A program made the position numbers and the translations under genes. Positions 25,051 to 34,203 of a DNA stretch of 64,000 bases are shown piece after piece. Positions within the stretch are counted from its first letter, which is position 1. Each line of letters starts with the position of its first letter. The DNA is from Paenibacillus riograndensis SBR5 (GTDB lineage: Bacteria; Bacillota; Bacilli; Paenibacillales; Paenibacillaceae): positions 1,813,001 to 1,877,000 of the forward strand of contig NZ_LN831776.1 of NCBI RefSeq assembly GCF_000981585.1, given 5' to 3'. Under the pieces are notes generated by a model. That model was not told the DNA's origin. It was given only the letters and a program-made list of their open reading frames with translations, and did no database searches.

Positions 25051-26625
25051 ATGAATCTTACGGTTGAAGAAGCGTTGTCCGTTTACCCTTTGTCTGAAGC
25101 GAAGCTGATTGCCGGTTCGAAGGGGAAACACCGGGTGATCAAATCTGTCAATGTAATGGACGCTCCCGATATCTCTGACTGGATCAAAGAGGGGGAGATG
25201 CTCCTTACAACAGCTTATTTGATCAAGGACAGTCTGGAGGATGCTTCGGCTCTGCTCCAGACCTTGAACCGGCGCGGTTCGGCGGGGCTTGGCATCAAGC
25301 TGGGGCGTTTTTGGGACGCTGTGCCGGAGAAGCTGATTGCCGAAGCGGAAAAGATGAATTTTCCGCTGATTGAGCTGCCGTTCCAGTTCACCTTCTCGGA
25401 CCAGATGAACGGACTGTTCCGTGCGGAGCTTACGCGCAGCACCAGTGTGCTGCAGAGCATAATGGAGAAGCAGCGGAAGCTGATGCGGTTCGCCTTGCGC
25501 TCGGGACGCAGCCGCCCGTTGTTCGAATCGGTATCTGAAGTGATCGAAACTCCGCTCGCTGTAGTCAGCGCCCGGGGGGATGTAGTGTTCAACAATTCGG
25601 ACAACGCTGTACCGCAGCTGCTGGAAGGCTGGCCCTGGCAAAGCCGGAATCAGCGCTTCCGGATCGGTGACAAGATCGGGTTCAGGCTTCCATTGCTGCA
25701 AGGCGGTAAGTGCTCCGGCTATCTTTTATACTGCTCCATTGATCCATTGCTGCTGCCGGTAGAAGAAAGCTTGTTCATCCAGGGAGCCGAGCTGATCTCC
25801 TATCATCTTCATTCGGGTTATGAGGATTATTTCGAGCATGCCGGGCATAGGGAGTTCAGCGGACTCCTGCGGCTCTGCCTGAACGGCGGAATGCCCTGCG
25901 CTGAAATGGCGCAGGCTGCTTCCAAGCTGGAAGTGGGGCTGCTGCAGGCACCGTTTCAGCTGATGCTTACCGATACGGTCGCCTCCGGGGATGCACGCCA
26001 GACCGAACTGCACCGTTTGAAAGAAGAATATCTGGAACATCCGCTGCTGCGCGATCTGAACGGCATCCATGTAATGATGAATGAAGGCCTGGTATCACTG
26101 TATCCGGCAGAGCCGTACAGTCCTGAGCAGTTCCGGGAACTGGTCAATGCCTGTTTTGGCAATTTAAAATTCGATAAAGGTTATTATCCCCGGGCCGCGC
26201 TCAGCAGCGCTAAGGTCAAACCGGAAGGGTTGAAGGAGGCTTTTGCCGAGATTAAGGAGTGTATGGGAATGTTCCAGCATTGGGGAGCACACGGAAATGT
26301 TGTACACTACCGGCAGCTTGAGCTGAATCTGCTGCTTGGCCGGATCCCGGCAGAAACGATGGAGAAATACTGCAGCAGCAGCCTGCGGGGCCTGCAAAGC
26401 CGGGAACCGGATTATGTCAGGGAGATGCTGCATACGCTGGAGGTCTATCTGGAGAATGACGGACATGTAAATGAGACGGCCAAAAAGCTGTTTATTCACC
26501 GCAATACCGCCACTTACCGGATCGAGAAGCTGAGCGAGCTGCTGGATGTGGATTTCAAAAAAATCAATGACCTGATGCGCCTGAAGCTGGTGTTTATTTT
26601 CCGGAAAATGCTGGAGCGAGAATGA
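25051..26625 (+). CDS. pucR: PucR-family transcriptional regulator
   Basis: A 524-aa regulator with an N-terminal PucR domain (residues ~1-125, beginning LTVEEALSVYPL), a central GGDEF-like/ligand region, and a C-terminal PucR-type helix-turn-helix (HVNETAKKLFIHRNTATYRIEKL, residues ~470-492). In Bacillus, PucR controls purine-degradation genes with allantoin-type effectors. Here it directly precedes a BMP-type importer and the ureide pathway, consistent with pathway control. ATG at 25051 is preceded by AAAGGAGGGG; the frame extends 20 codons upstream without a ribosome site. The effector is inferred from family and context. Confidence 0.9.
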   Translation: MNLTVEEALSVYPLSEAKLIAGSKGKHRVIKSVNVMDAPDISDWIKEGEMLLTTAYLIKDSLEDASALLQTLNRRGSAGLGIKLGRFWDAVPEKLIAEAEKMNFPLIELPFQFTFSDQMNGLFRAELTRSTSVLQSIMEKQRKLMRFALRSGRSRPLFESVSEVIETPLAVVSARGDVVFNNSDNAVPQLLEGWPWQSRNQRFRIGDKIGFRLPLLQGGKCSGYLLYCSIDPLLLPVEESLFIQGAELISYHLHSGYEDYFEHAGHREFSGLLRLCLNGGMPCAEMAQAASKLEVGLLQAPFQLMLTDTVASGDARQTELHRLKEEYLEHPLLRDLNGIHVMMNEGLVSLYPAEPYSPEQFRELVNACFGNLKFDKGYYPRAALSSAKVKPEGLKEAFAEIKECMGMFQHWGAHGNVVHYRQLELNLLLGRIPAETMEKYCSSSLRGLQSREPDYVREMLHTLEVYLENDGHVNETAKKLFIHRNTATYRIEKLSELLDVDFKKINDLMRLKLVFIFRKMLERE

Positions 26626-26968
26626 GGGGGATGCATGTCTATTTAAGCAGGGTGCTGTAATTCCCCGGCGATGTGCCCAACGTCAATTAACCGGCGCCCG
26701 GAGGTGGGGAATCTGTATGCCGGTGGGGTGCGGCCCCGGGTTCCTGCAGCAGCAATTTCTGGCATGAAAATCGCTGGCCTTTAATCTTGTGTCATGAAAT
26801 ATCACGTATTTTATGTATTCTAGTGCGCTCTGCACAAAATAAACAGCAGTTCTTATCAGATGGCACAAACGTATGTTATATAAATTTACGCGAATGCTGC
26901 GGCTCAGTATAGTAGAGATACATTAATGGCAGCAGCTATGATGGGAGATTTACTGGAGGAGGAGAATT
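26626..26968 (+). other. Intergenic region between pucR and the transporter
   Basis: No gene is seen. A GC-rich segment at 26655-26745 can fold: ATTCCCC (26660) with GGGGAAT (26712), plus CCGGCG and GGGG/CCCC inner pairs, without a T-tract. A TGGCACAAACG word at 26861-26871 resembles one before pucR, followed by ATGTTATATAAA, the probable -10 region of the importer operon. No purine-riboswitch core could be recognised. Confidence 0.4.
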
Positions 26969-28138
26969 ATGAAAAAAAGGGGTCAGGCACTATCATTCAG
27001 CTTCGCAATAATGTTCCTGTTGGCGGTGGTTTTGGCAGGTTGCGGCAGCAACAATAATTCCGGCACAAATGCTGGCGGTACGGAGGCTCCGGCGGCATCG
27101 AACGCAGGCACAGCGACAGAGGCAGCGGCAACAGAGCCGGCAGCAGAGAAGCCGAGGGTTGCTTTTGTCTACATTGGACCTCCGGGTGACGGTGGATATA
27201 CGTATCAGCATGATCAGGGCCGCCTGTATATGGAAAAGGAGCTGGGCATTAAGGCGGACACTGTGGAAAATGTTCCGGAAAGCGCCGATGCCGAACGCAT
27301 CATCACCGAGCTTGCCCAGAATCATGACATTGTATTTACAACGAGCTTCGGATATATGGACTACACCCTTAACGTAGCCAATAAATTTCCAAAGGTGAAA
27401 TTCCTGCATGCTTCCGGCTACAAAACAGCTGCCAACATGGGAACGTACTTCGGCAAAAACTATCAGGGCAGCTACCTGGCCGGTATCGCAGCCGGCAAAA
27501 TGACCAAAAAGAATCACCTGGGTTACGTGGGAGCCTTCCCGATCAGCGAGGTGATTTATAATCTTAACGCCTTCACATTGGGCGCGCAAAGCGTAAATCC
27601 CGAAGTGAAGGTGGATGTAGTCTGGACGAATACCTGGTATGACCCGGCAACGGAGCGCCAGGCGGCAATCAGCCTTTTGGATAAAGGTGCAGATGTGCTG
27701 CTCGCCTATCAGGATTCACCTGCCACCCTGCAGGCTGCGGCTGAACGCGGTGCTTTTGCTGGTGGAAACGACTCTGACATGGGCAAATACGGACCGGATC
27801 ATTATCTGACCAACCCTGTATGGAACTGGGGCCCTTATTATGTGAAGGCTGTGCAATCTGTTATGGACGGAACCTGGAAGAGCGAGCAGTATTCCGGGGA
27901 TATGGCGGATGGTATGATCGATATTGCGCCATTCGGCAGCAAGGTTCCGGATGATGTGAAAAAGCTCGTGGAGGACGCCAAAGCCAAAATTATCAGCGGA
28001 GAGCTGGATATATTCACAGGCCCTATATCTGACAACCAGGGCAAGGTTCAGGTCCAGGAAGGCCAAAAGCTGACGCTTGATGAGGTTCTGTCCATGAACT
28101 GGCTGGCCAAAGGCATTGAAGGCACCATCCCGAAATAA
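26969..28138 (+). CDS. BMP-family lipoprotein, ABC importer substrate-binding protein
   Basis: A 389-aa lipoprotein with signal sequence and lipobox LAGC (Cys ~25), then a low-complexity Ala/Thr/Glu linker (residues ~28-60), then the BMP/PnrA fold (RVAFVYIGPPGDGGYTYQHD). Members bind purine nucleosides (PnrA, NupN/YufN), and some bind other purine-related ligands. Placement ahead of NupOPQ-like genes and the ureide pathway points to a purine base, nucleoside or ureide as ligand. Start ATG behind GGAGGAGGAG. It is the first gene of the importer. Confidence 0.92.
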   Translation: MKKRGQALSFSFAIMFLLAVVLAGCGSNNNSGTNAGGTEAPAASNAGTATEAAATEPAAEKPRVAFVYIGPPGDGGYTYQHDQGRLYMEKELGIKADTVENVPESADAERIITELAQNHDIVFTTSFGYMDYTLNVANKFPKVKFLHASGYKTAANMGTYFGKNYQGSYLAGIAAGKMTKKNHLGYVGAFPISEVIYNLNAFTLGAQSVNPEVKVDVVWTNTWYDPATERQAAISLLDKGADVLLAYQDSPATLQAAAERGAFAGGNDSDMGKYGPDHYLTNPVWNWGPYYVKAVQSVMDGTWKSEQYSGDMADGMIDIAPFGSKVPDDVKKLVEDAKAKIISGELDIFTGPISDNQGKVQVQEGQKLTLDEVLSMNWLAKGIEGTIPK

Positions 28139-28244
28139 TGCTGAAACCAAATGAATTACGCAAGGCCTTATGGGTGGGGCGGGTGCCGTACAGACGGAAC
28201 CTTCCCCACCCGTACTACAACTATAAGGAAAGGAGCGTCCCACT

Positions 28245-29777
28245 ATGCAGGACCCTTCGGTTGAGATGCGCGGGATCGTGAAGAAATTCGGTTCTGTAAC
28301 GGCAAGCAATCAAGTCGATTTTTCGGCAAATGCGGGTGAGATTCACGCGCTGCTTGGTGAGAACGGAGCAGGTAAAAGCACAGTCATGAGTATGCTCTCA
28401 GGGGTGTACAGAGCGGATGAGGGTGAAATTCTCCTTCACGGCCAGCCGGCCAGAATCCGTTCCCCCAAAGATGCTGCACTTCTTGGCGTCGGCATGGTTT
28501 TTCAAAACTTCAGACTGGTGCAAAGCCTCACGGCAGCGGAAAATATCGTGCTTGGCGAAAAGTCGTCTTTCTGGCGGGGGAGCAAATGGATCAAAAACAA
28601 ACATAGGGAAATTGAAGCTCTGGCAGAGCAATTCGGGCTGATGTTCCCGGTGGACCGTCCGGTCTGGCAGCTGTCCGTCGGCGAGCAGCAGCGTGTGGAG
28701 ATCGTTAAGACACTCTACCGGGGGGCGGAGATCATCATTTTGGATGAACCGACCTCAGTATTAACTCCCGGCGAGGCGGAACAGCTGTTTGCGACCCTGC
28801 AGGTCATGAAGCAGGCCGGCAAGACGGTGATCATGACTACGCATAAAATGAAGGAGGTTATGGCCTCCTCTGACCGCATTTCTGTTATGCGCAAAGGTAA
28901 AATGATAGCTACGCTGGCTACTTCCGGGACCGATGAGCTGGAGCTGGCGCGGCTGATGGTAGGGCGTGAGGTTGAAATCATCCGCCGGGAACGTGAAGCT
29001 GCGCCCGGTAAGCCGCTCCTGGTTGTCAGCAATCTGGAAGTTACTGCAGACCATGGCCGCAAGGCGCTGGACGGGATGTCGCTTCAAGTATGCGAAGGGG
29101 AGATTGTGGGGGTTGCCGGAGTGGCCGGCAATGGACAAAAGGAATTGGCAGAGGTATTGACAGGGCTTAGAACCTGGAAGAACGGCGATATCATATTTGA
29201 TGGCGGACCGGTAAAATCGGCTTCGGTACGGGGCGCCATTGATTCGGGAATCTCCCATGTGCCGGAGAACCGGATGAAGAGCGGCCTCGCCGGACGCCTG
29301 GGCTCCGTGGATAACCTGCTGTTCAAGTCTTACCGCAGCAGCGGCCACTCCAAATTCGGATTCCTGAAGGCGGCCAAAAACCGCTCCTGGTCACAGGAGC
29401 TTGTCGAACGCTTCAATGTTAAGACGCCTGCGCTGGATACACCAGTACAGCAGTTATCCGGCGGCAATCAGCAGAAGCTGCTGTTCGCCCGCGAGGTCAG
29501 CCACCAGCCAAAGCTGATGGTAGCCGTCCATCCTACGCAAGGGCTGGATGTAGGTGCTACTGCAGGTGTGCATGAGCTGCTGATGGAGCTGCGCAGCAGG
29601 GGCAGCGGAGTATTGCTGATATCGGAGGATCTGGATGAACTGCTCCAGCTCTCTGACCGGATTCTGGTGATCTATAACGGTTCGATTATAGGAGAGAGCG
29701 ATCATGAGCATGCGGACCGGGAGCATATCGGCCTGCTCATGGCCGGAATCCGGAGCAAGGAGGCAAGTGCCATATGA
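28245..29777 (+). CDS. ABC importer ATPase, double-cassette (NupO-like)
   Basis: A 510-aa fused ATPase typical of sugar/nucleoside importers of the CUT2/BMP type. Cassette 1 is complete: Walker A GENGAGKST, signature LSVGEQQRV, Walker B IIILDEPTSVLT. Cassette 2 is degenerate at Walker A (GVAGNGQKEL) but keeps LSGGNQQK; its Walker B region reads LMVAVHPTQGLDVG, lacking the usual Asp-Glu, as is common in this family. It energises the permeases encoded next and overlaps the first permease gene by 4 nt (ATGA). Confidence 0.93.
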   Translation: MQDPSVEMRGIVKKFGSVTASNQVDFSANAGEIHALLGENGAGKSTVMSMLSGVYRADEGEILLHGQPARIRSPKDAALLGVGMVFQNFRLVQSLTAAENIVLGEKSSFWRGSKWIKNKHREIEALAEQFGLMFPVDRPVWQLSVGEQQRVEIVKTLYRGAEIIILDEPTSVLTPGEAEQLFATLQVMKQAGKTVIMTTHKMKEVMASSDRISVMRKGKMIATLATSGTDELELARLMVGREVEIIRREREAAPGKPLLVVSNLEVTADHGRKALDGMSLQVCEGEIVGVAGVAGNGQKELAEVLTGLRTWKNGDIIFDGGPVKSASVRGAIDSGISHVPENRMKSGLAGRLGSVDNLLFKSYRSSGHSKFGFLKAAKNRSWSQELVERFNVKTPALDTPVQQLSGGNQQKLLFAREVSHQPKLMVAVHPTQGLDVGATAGVHELLMELRSRGSGVLLISEDLDELLQLSDRILVIYNGSIIGESDHEHADREHIGLLMAGIRSKEASAI

Positions 29778-30889
29778 GTTCCAAAAATGCAAGTGATGCC
29801 GTGCTGCTGAATTCCGTTCCGGCCAAATCCGCCAAACGGCTTCCGATGCGTCTGGAGTATGATGCAAGCCGCACCCGCTCTCCCTGGTGGTCGCCGATTC
29901 TGTCCATCATCCTGGCGCTTTTGCTCTGTGCGGTATTCATTGCCGCCAACGGCATGAGTCCGGTTGCCGTATACGACAAAATGTTCCGCGGGGCCTTCGG
30001 CACCTCTTACGGCATCACGGAAACGATGGTCAAAGCGATACCGCTGCTGCTCTGCGGACTTGGCATCGCTGTTGCGTACCGGATTTCTGTATGGAATATC
30101 GGTGCGGAAGGCCAGCTTACCGTTGGGGCAATGGCTGCTACGGCGGTGACCATTTATTTTCCCGGCCTGTCTTCCTTCTGGTCCATTGCCCTGATGCTGG
30201 TGTTCGGAACAGCCGCCGGAGCGCTCTGGGGGCTCATGACGGCAATTCCGCGGACCCATTTCGGCGTCAATGAGCTGATTACCTCGCTGATGCTGAATTA
30301 TGTGGCCCTGCTCGCGCTGGATTATGTAGTGTTTGGTCCCTGGAAGGACCCTAAAGGCTTCAACTTTCCGGGCTCACCTATGTTCACCGCTGCCCAGTCG
30401 CTGCCGGTCCTGGGGGCTACACGACTGCATATCGGGCTGATTTTTGGCCTGGTAGCAGTAGCCATCTATTATCTGATGATCCGCTTTACCCGCTGGGGCT
30501 ATGAGCTGCGGCTGATTGGCGCCAACCCCACCGCTGCACGTTATGCGGGGATTCACATCAAAAAGCACATTATGATCGTCATGCTGATCAGCGGCGGTCT
30601 GGCCGGCATCGCGGGAATGGCTGAGGTTTCCGGGGTCACCCACAAGCTGATGCAGGGAATCTCACCGGGTTACGGCTATACGGCGATCATTGTCGCCTGG
30701 CTTGCCAAGCTGAATCCGCTTGGTCTGATCGTTACCTCGGTCCTGTTCGGCGGCCTCATTGTCGGCGGCTACAGTGTGCAGACCATCGGGCTGCCTTCGT
30801 CCATTTCGGAAATGCTGCAGGGCGCAATCCTGTTTTTCCTGATTGCCGGCGATATGATCCACCGTTTCCGCATCCGCCGGAATGCATAG
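29774..30889 (+). CDS. ABC importer permease 1 (NupP-like)
   Basis: A 371-aa membrane protein of the BPD_transp_2 family (as in RbsC and YufP/NupP) with about ten hydrophobic helices after a ~40-residue cytoplasmic N terminus. The conserved NIGAEGQL segment around residue 115 and the NPTAARYAGI loop around residue 255 are the family's coupling regions. It pairs with the second permease to form the channel. Confidence 0.93.
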   Translation: MSSKNASDAVLLNSVPAKSAKRLPMRLEYDASRTRSPWWSPILSIILALLLCAVFIAANGMSPVAVYDKMFRGAFGTSYGITETMVKAIPLLLCGLGIAVAYRISVWNIGAEGQLTVGAMAATAVTIYFPGLSSFWSIALMLVFGTAAGALWGLMTAIPRTHFGVNELITSLMLNYVALLALDYVVFGPWKDPKGFNFPGSPMFTAAQSLPVLGATRLHIGLIFGLVAVAIYYLMIRFTRWGYELRLIGANPTAARYAGIHIKKHIMIVMLISGGLAGIAGMAEVSGVTHKLMQGISPGYGYTAIIVAWLAKLNPLGLIVTSVLFGGLIVGGYSVQTIGLPSSISEMLQGAILFFLIAGDMIHRFRIRRNA

Positions 30890-30919
30890 CAGCATCCTCT
30901 TAGAGAAGGGAGCTTAACC

Positions 30920-31849
30920 ATGGATTTCACAACACAGTTATTAATAGCCGCCATATCCGCCGGGACACCGCTGCTCCTCGCTACACTCGGCGGCATCCTG
31001 AATGAGCGGGCGGGCATCATCCAGCTGGGTGCCGAAGGGCTGATGCTGATGGGGGCGGTCACAACCTGCATCGTCTACATCCGCAGCGGGAACCTGCTGC
31101 TTGCCCTGCTTGCGGCCATTGCCGTAACCGCCGTATTGGGTCTGGTCCATGCCTTCCTGTGTGTTACCCTGCGCGCGAACCAGACCATGTCCGGCCTGGC
31201 GATGACGCTGTTTGGCAGTGGCCTCAGCGCTTACTTAGGCAAGTCCATCAGCGGCATTCCGCTGCCGGGAACTTCGCCCAAGCTGGATCTGGGCTGGGTG
31301 AAGGGGATTCCGGTGGTTGGAGATATTTTTGGCCGGATGGATGGCCTGACCTGGTTCAGCCTGCTGCTGGTGCTGGTTCTGCATCTCCTGATCCACCGCA
31401 CGTCCTGGGGTCTGCATTTGCGGGCAGTCGGAGACAGTCCGGCGACAGCGGATGTTATGGGCATTCGTGTGCAGCTGATCCGTTACAGTTACATCACTGC
31501 CGGGACCGCTCTAATTGGTCTGGCAGGTGCCGATATGGTGCTCGCCTACGCGCCGACATGGAATGAAGGGCTGACAGCAGGCCGGGGCTGGATTGCGGTG
31601 GGCCTCGTCATCTTCGCGCGATGGAATCCGCTGCGTGCATTATTCTGTGCCTATTTCTTCGGGGCGCTCGATTCACTGGGCTTCCGCATCCAACTGCTCG
31701 GCAGTATTATTCCGCCATATTTCCTTAAAATGATACCGTACGTGGTAACCATCCTGGTGCTCATGTACCTCGGTTACCGCAACCGCAACAAGCCATCCGG
31801 CACACCGGAATCCCTGGGCACGCCGTACATTCGTGAGCAGCGGTTCTGA
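30920..31849 (+). CDS. ABC importer permease 2 (NupQ-like)
   Basis: A 309-aa membrane protein of the same family, with about eight to ten helices, the coupling motif IIQLGAEGLMLMG near residue 35 and AVGDSPATADVMGI around residue 175. Start ATG with GAAGGGAG upstream, 30 nt after permease 1. It completes a four-component importer. The stop is followed 33 nt later by the uraD start, so import and catabolism are very likely co-transcribed. Confidence 0.92.
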   Translation: MDFTTQLLIAAISAGTPLLLATLGGILNERAGIIQLGAEGLMLMGAVTTCIVYIRSGNLLLALLAAIAVTAVLGLVHAFLCVTLRANQTMSGLAMTLFGSGLSAYLGKSISGIPLPGTSPKLDLGWVKGIPVVGDIFGRMDGLTWFSLLLVLVLHLLIHRTSWGLHLRAVGDSPATADVMGIRVQLIRYSYITAGTALIGLAGADMVLAYAPTWNEGLTAGRGWIAVGLVIFARWNPLRALFCAYFFGALDSLGFRIQLLGSIIPPYFLKMIPYVVTILVLMYLGYRNRNKPSGTPESLGTPYIREQRF

Positions 31850-31882
31850 ATGCCGGAAATAACCGGAGGAAGAGGGGAGCCC

Positions 31883-32407
31883 ATGACGACACCGCCTTTA
31901 TTGTGGACACTGGAAGAGATTAACCGTATGAGCAAGGAGGAATTTGTAGCGAACCTCGGCGGAATCTTTGAACATTCGCCATGGGTGGCGGAAGGTGCCT
32001 ATAAGCATACTCCGTTTCAATCCGCTGCCCAGCTGCACGGCATGATGCTGGATACTGCGCGAAATGCGGAGCATAGCCGGGTAGAAGCGCTTCTGCGTGC
32101 ACACCCGGATCTGGCGACCCGGCTCCAGGTGAGCCCGTTATCGGCGTCAGAGCAGCAGGGGGCGGGACTGGACCGTCTGAGCCCGGAAGAATTTGCAAGG
32201 CTTACGGAATTGAACAGGGTGTATACGGAGAAATTCCGCTTTCCTTTTATCCTGGCCGTGCGCGGCAAGGATAAGGATGACATCATTCAGTCCATTGAAG
32301 CGCGTGTGAACCGTTCGCAAGAGGAAGAGTGGGAGCAGGCGCTTGCCGAGATCGGCAAAATTACCGCCTTCCGGCTGAACGATCTGATCCGGGAGAAGGA
32401 AGCATGA
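31883..32407 (+). CDS. uraD: OHCU decarboxylase
   Basis: A 174-aa all-helical enzyme of the UraD family, which converts 2-oxo-4-hydroxy-4-carboxy-5-ureidoimidazoline to S-allantoin. Visible elements are FEHSPWVAEGAY, the catalytic His in SAAQLHGMM (His ~53), AHPDLATRL, the SASEQQGAGL loop and the closing FRFPFILAVRGK signature. In Bacillus subtilis this domain is fused to urate oxidase in PucL; here it stands alone. ATG at 31883 follows AGAGGGGAG. It overlaps uraH by 4 nt. Confidence 0.95.
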   Translation: MTTPPLLWTLEEINRMSKEEFVANLGGIFEHSPWVAEGAYKHTPFQSAAQLHGMMLDTARNAEHSRVEALLRAHPDLATRLQVSPLSASEQQGAGLDRLSPEEFARLTELNRVYTEKFRFPFILAVRGKDKDDIIQSIEARVNRSQEEEWEQALAEIGKITAFRLNDLIREKEA

Positions 32408-32772
32408 GCGGGCGCTTGACGACTCATGTGCTGGACCTGTCGCGGGGACTGCCGGCCGCAGGCATGAAGCTGCAGCTTTGGAATCTTGCGGAAGGTACAG
32501 GGAAGCTGCTGCGGGAAGCGGAGACGAATGATGACGGCAGGCTGGATGCTCCGTTGCTGGAAGGAGCGGAGCTGGTTCCCGGCTGCTATGAGCTGCTGTT
32601 CATGGCAGGGGATTATTTTCGCGGCAGCAGACTGGAGGAACGGCTCGGCGATGAAGAGGTTTTTTTCCTCGAGCAGATCCCGATCCGGTTCAATATCACC
32701 AATGCTTCAGAGCATTATCATGTTCCGCTGCTTGTTGCGCCCGGAGGATACAGTACATACCGGGGAAGCTGA
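32404..32772 (+). CDS. uraH: 5-Hydroxyisourate hydrolase (transthyretin-like)
   Basis: A 122-aa HIUase that hydrolyses 5-hydroxyisourate to OHCU, the substrate of UraD encoded just before it. Family marks: the N-terminal LTTHVLDLSRGLPAAG with catalytic His, the central EQIPIRFNI strand (usually FPFVxVxF), HYHVPLLVAPGGYSTYRGS at the C terminus including the conserved YRGS tetrapeptide. Tetrameric and cytoplasmic in known homologues. The start overlaps the uraD stop (ATGA). Confidence 0.95.
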   Translation: MSGRLTTHVLDLSRGLPAAGMKLQLWNLAEGTGKLLREAETNDDGRLDAPLLEGAELVPGCYELLFMAGDYFRGSRLEERLGDEEVFFLEQIPIRFNITNASEHYHVPLLVAPGGYSTYRGS

Positions 32773-32808
32773 GAAGAGCAGGAGTAAATGACCGGAGGTG
32801 GCCGATTC

Positions 32809-34203
32809 ATGGAGGAAGCATACGAGCTTATTATCAGAAATGGGGATGTTGTGCTGCCCGGAGAAGTGCGCAAGCTGGATGTGGGGGTACAGGACGGCAA
32901 AATTGCCGCACTGGGCCAGGGGCTTCAGGCAGCAGCAGCTACAACTGTTATTGATGCAGAAGGGCAGTATGTGCTGCCGGGGATGATTGATATGCATGTC
33001 CATTTTAATGAGCCGGCGTTCGGTCACTGGGAAGGCTTCCGCAGCGGTTCGGCTGCACTGGCGGCAGGAGGCTGCACCTGTTATGCGGATATGCCGCTGA
33101 ACGGCAATCCGCCTACGGTGAACAGGGCTGCGCTGCAGTTGAAGGCAGAAGCTGCCTCCGGGAACTCAGCGGTGGATTATATGCTGTGGGGCGGTCTTGT
33201 TCCGGGGAATCTGGCAGAGCTTGAAGGGCTGGCGGCGGCTGGAGTGACCGGGTTTAAGGCTTTTATCTCCAATCCCGGCGGCGAAGGGGAAGGGCGTTTC
33301 CGTGAGGTGGATGACGGGACGCTGTTTCTGGGGATGCAAAAAATCGCCGCTCTCGGCGGCATTCTCGCCCTGCATGCGGAAAGCGAGGACATTACAGCCA
33401 TGCTGTCAGCGGGGGCTGTCCGCAGCGGCAGGACCGGAGCGCGGGATTTCGCGGCTTCCCGGCCGGCGATGGCGGAGCTTGAGGCAGTATCCCGGGCGCT
33501 GCTCTACAGTGAGCGTACCGGCTGCCGGCTGCATTTTGTACACATCAGCACCGCCGCTGCGGTTGAAATGATCCATGCCGCCAAGCGGCGCGGGCTGGAT
33601 GTGACCGCAGAGACCTGTCCGCATTACCTGGTGCTGAATGAAGACAGCATGGAACAGCTCGGACCGGTAGCCAAATGTGCGCCGCCGCTCCGCAGCACGC
33701 AAGAGCAGCAAGAGCTGTGGAAGGTGCTGGCGGAGGGCCGGATTGATCTGATAGCCTCCGACCATTCGCCTTGTCCGCCGGAGCTTAAGTTTGATCCGGG
33801 TTTAACCTTCTTTGAAGCCTGGGGCGGCATTTCCGGGGCGCAGAGCAGTCTGGAGCTGATGTTCCACGAAGGCGTGCATATGCGCGGTTTGCCGGTCACC
33901 CAAGTCTCGGCGTTGCTGTCGGGGCAGCCTGCGCGGCGTTTTGGACTGGATCACCGCAAAGGCTCCATCGCTCCGGGGCTGGACGCCGATCTGGTCCTGC
34001 TGAACCCCAAAGCCGGTTATACGCTGGCTGCTGGGGATCTGCTCTACCGGCACAAGCACAGCCCATATATCGGAATGACTTTATCCTGCAAGGTCACAAC
34101 GACGGTCTGCCGGGGGAATGTGGTATACACCGCTGAACAAGGAGTGGTGTCGGCGGATAAAGGAGAGTGGCTGCAGATTTATAACGCGCAGCAGGCTCCA
34201 TGA
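32809..34203 (+). CDS. allB: Allantoinase
   Basis: A 464-aa amidohydrolase-superfamily enzyme that opens the hydantoin ring of allantoin to give allantoate. Metal ligands are visible in order: DMHVHFNEP (His-X-His), the carboxylated Lys in GVTGFKAFIS, HAESED, HFVHIST and the catalytic Asp in ASDHSPCPPE. The start at 32809 is chosen for GGAGGTGG 7 nt upstream; an ATG at 32788 is less well placed. It overlaps the next gene by 4 nt. Confidence 0.95.
   Translation: MEEAYELIIRNGDVVLPGEVRKLDVGVQDGKIAALGQGLQAAAATTVIDAEGQYVLPGMIDMHVHFNEPAFGHWEGFRSGSAALAAGGCTCYADMPLNGNPPTVNRAALQLKAEAASGNSAVDYMLWGGLVPGNLAELEGLAAAGVTGFKAFISNPGGEGEGRFREVDDGTLFLGMQKIAALGGILALHAESEDITAMLSAGAVRSGRTGARDFAASRPAMAELEAVSRALLYSERTGCRLHFVHISTAAAVEMIHAAKRRGLDVTAETCPHYLVLNEDSMEQLGPVAKCAPPLRSTQEQQELWKVLAEGRIDLIASDHSPCPPELKFDPGLTFFEAWGGISGAQSSLELMFHEGVHMRGLPVTQVSALLSGQPARRFGLDHRKGSIAPGLDADLVLLNPKAGYTLAAGDLLYRHKHSPYIGMTLSCKVTTTVCRGNVVYTAEQGVVSADKGEWLQIYNAQQAP

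Noticed and set aside
26626..26968. Purine riboswitch before the importer operon
   Set aside because: The expected three-way-junction core was not found. Only a GC-rich fold without a T-tract is visible.
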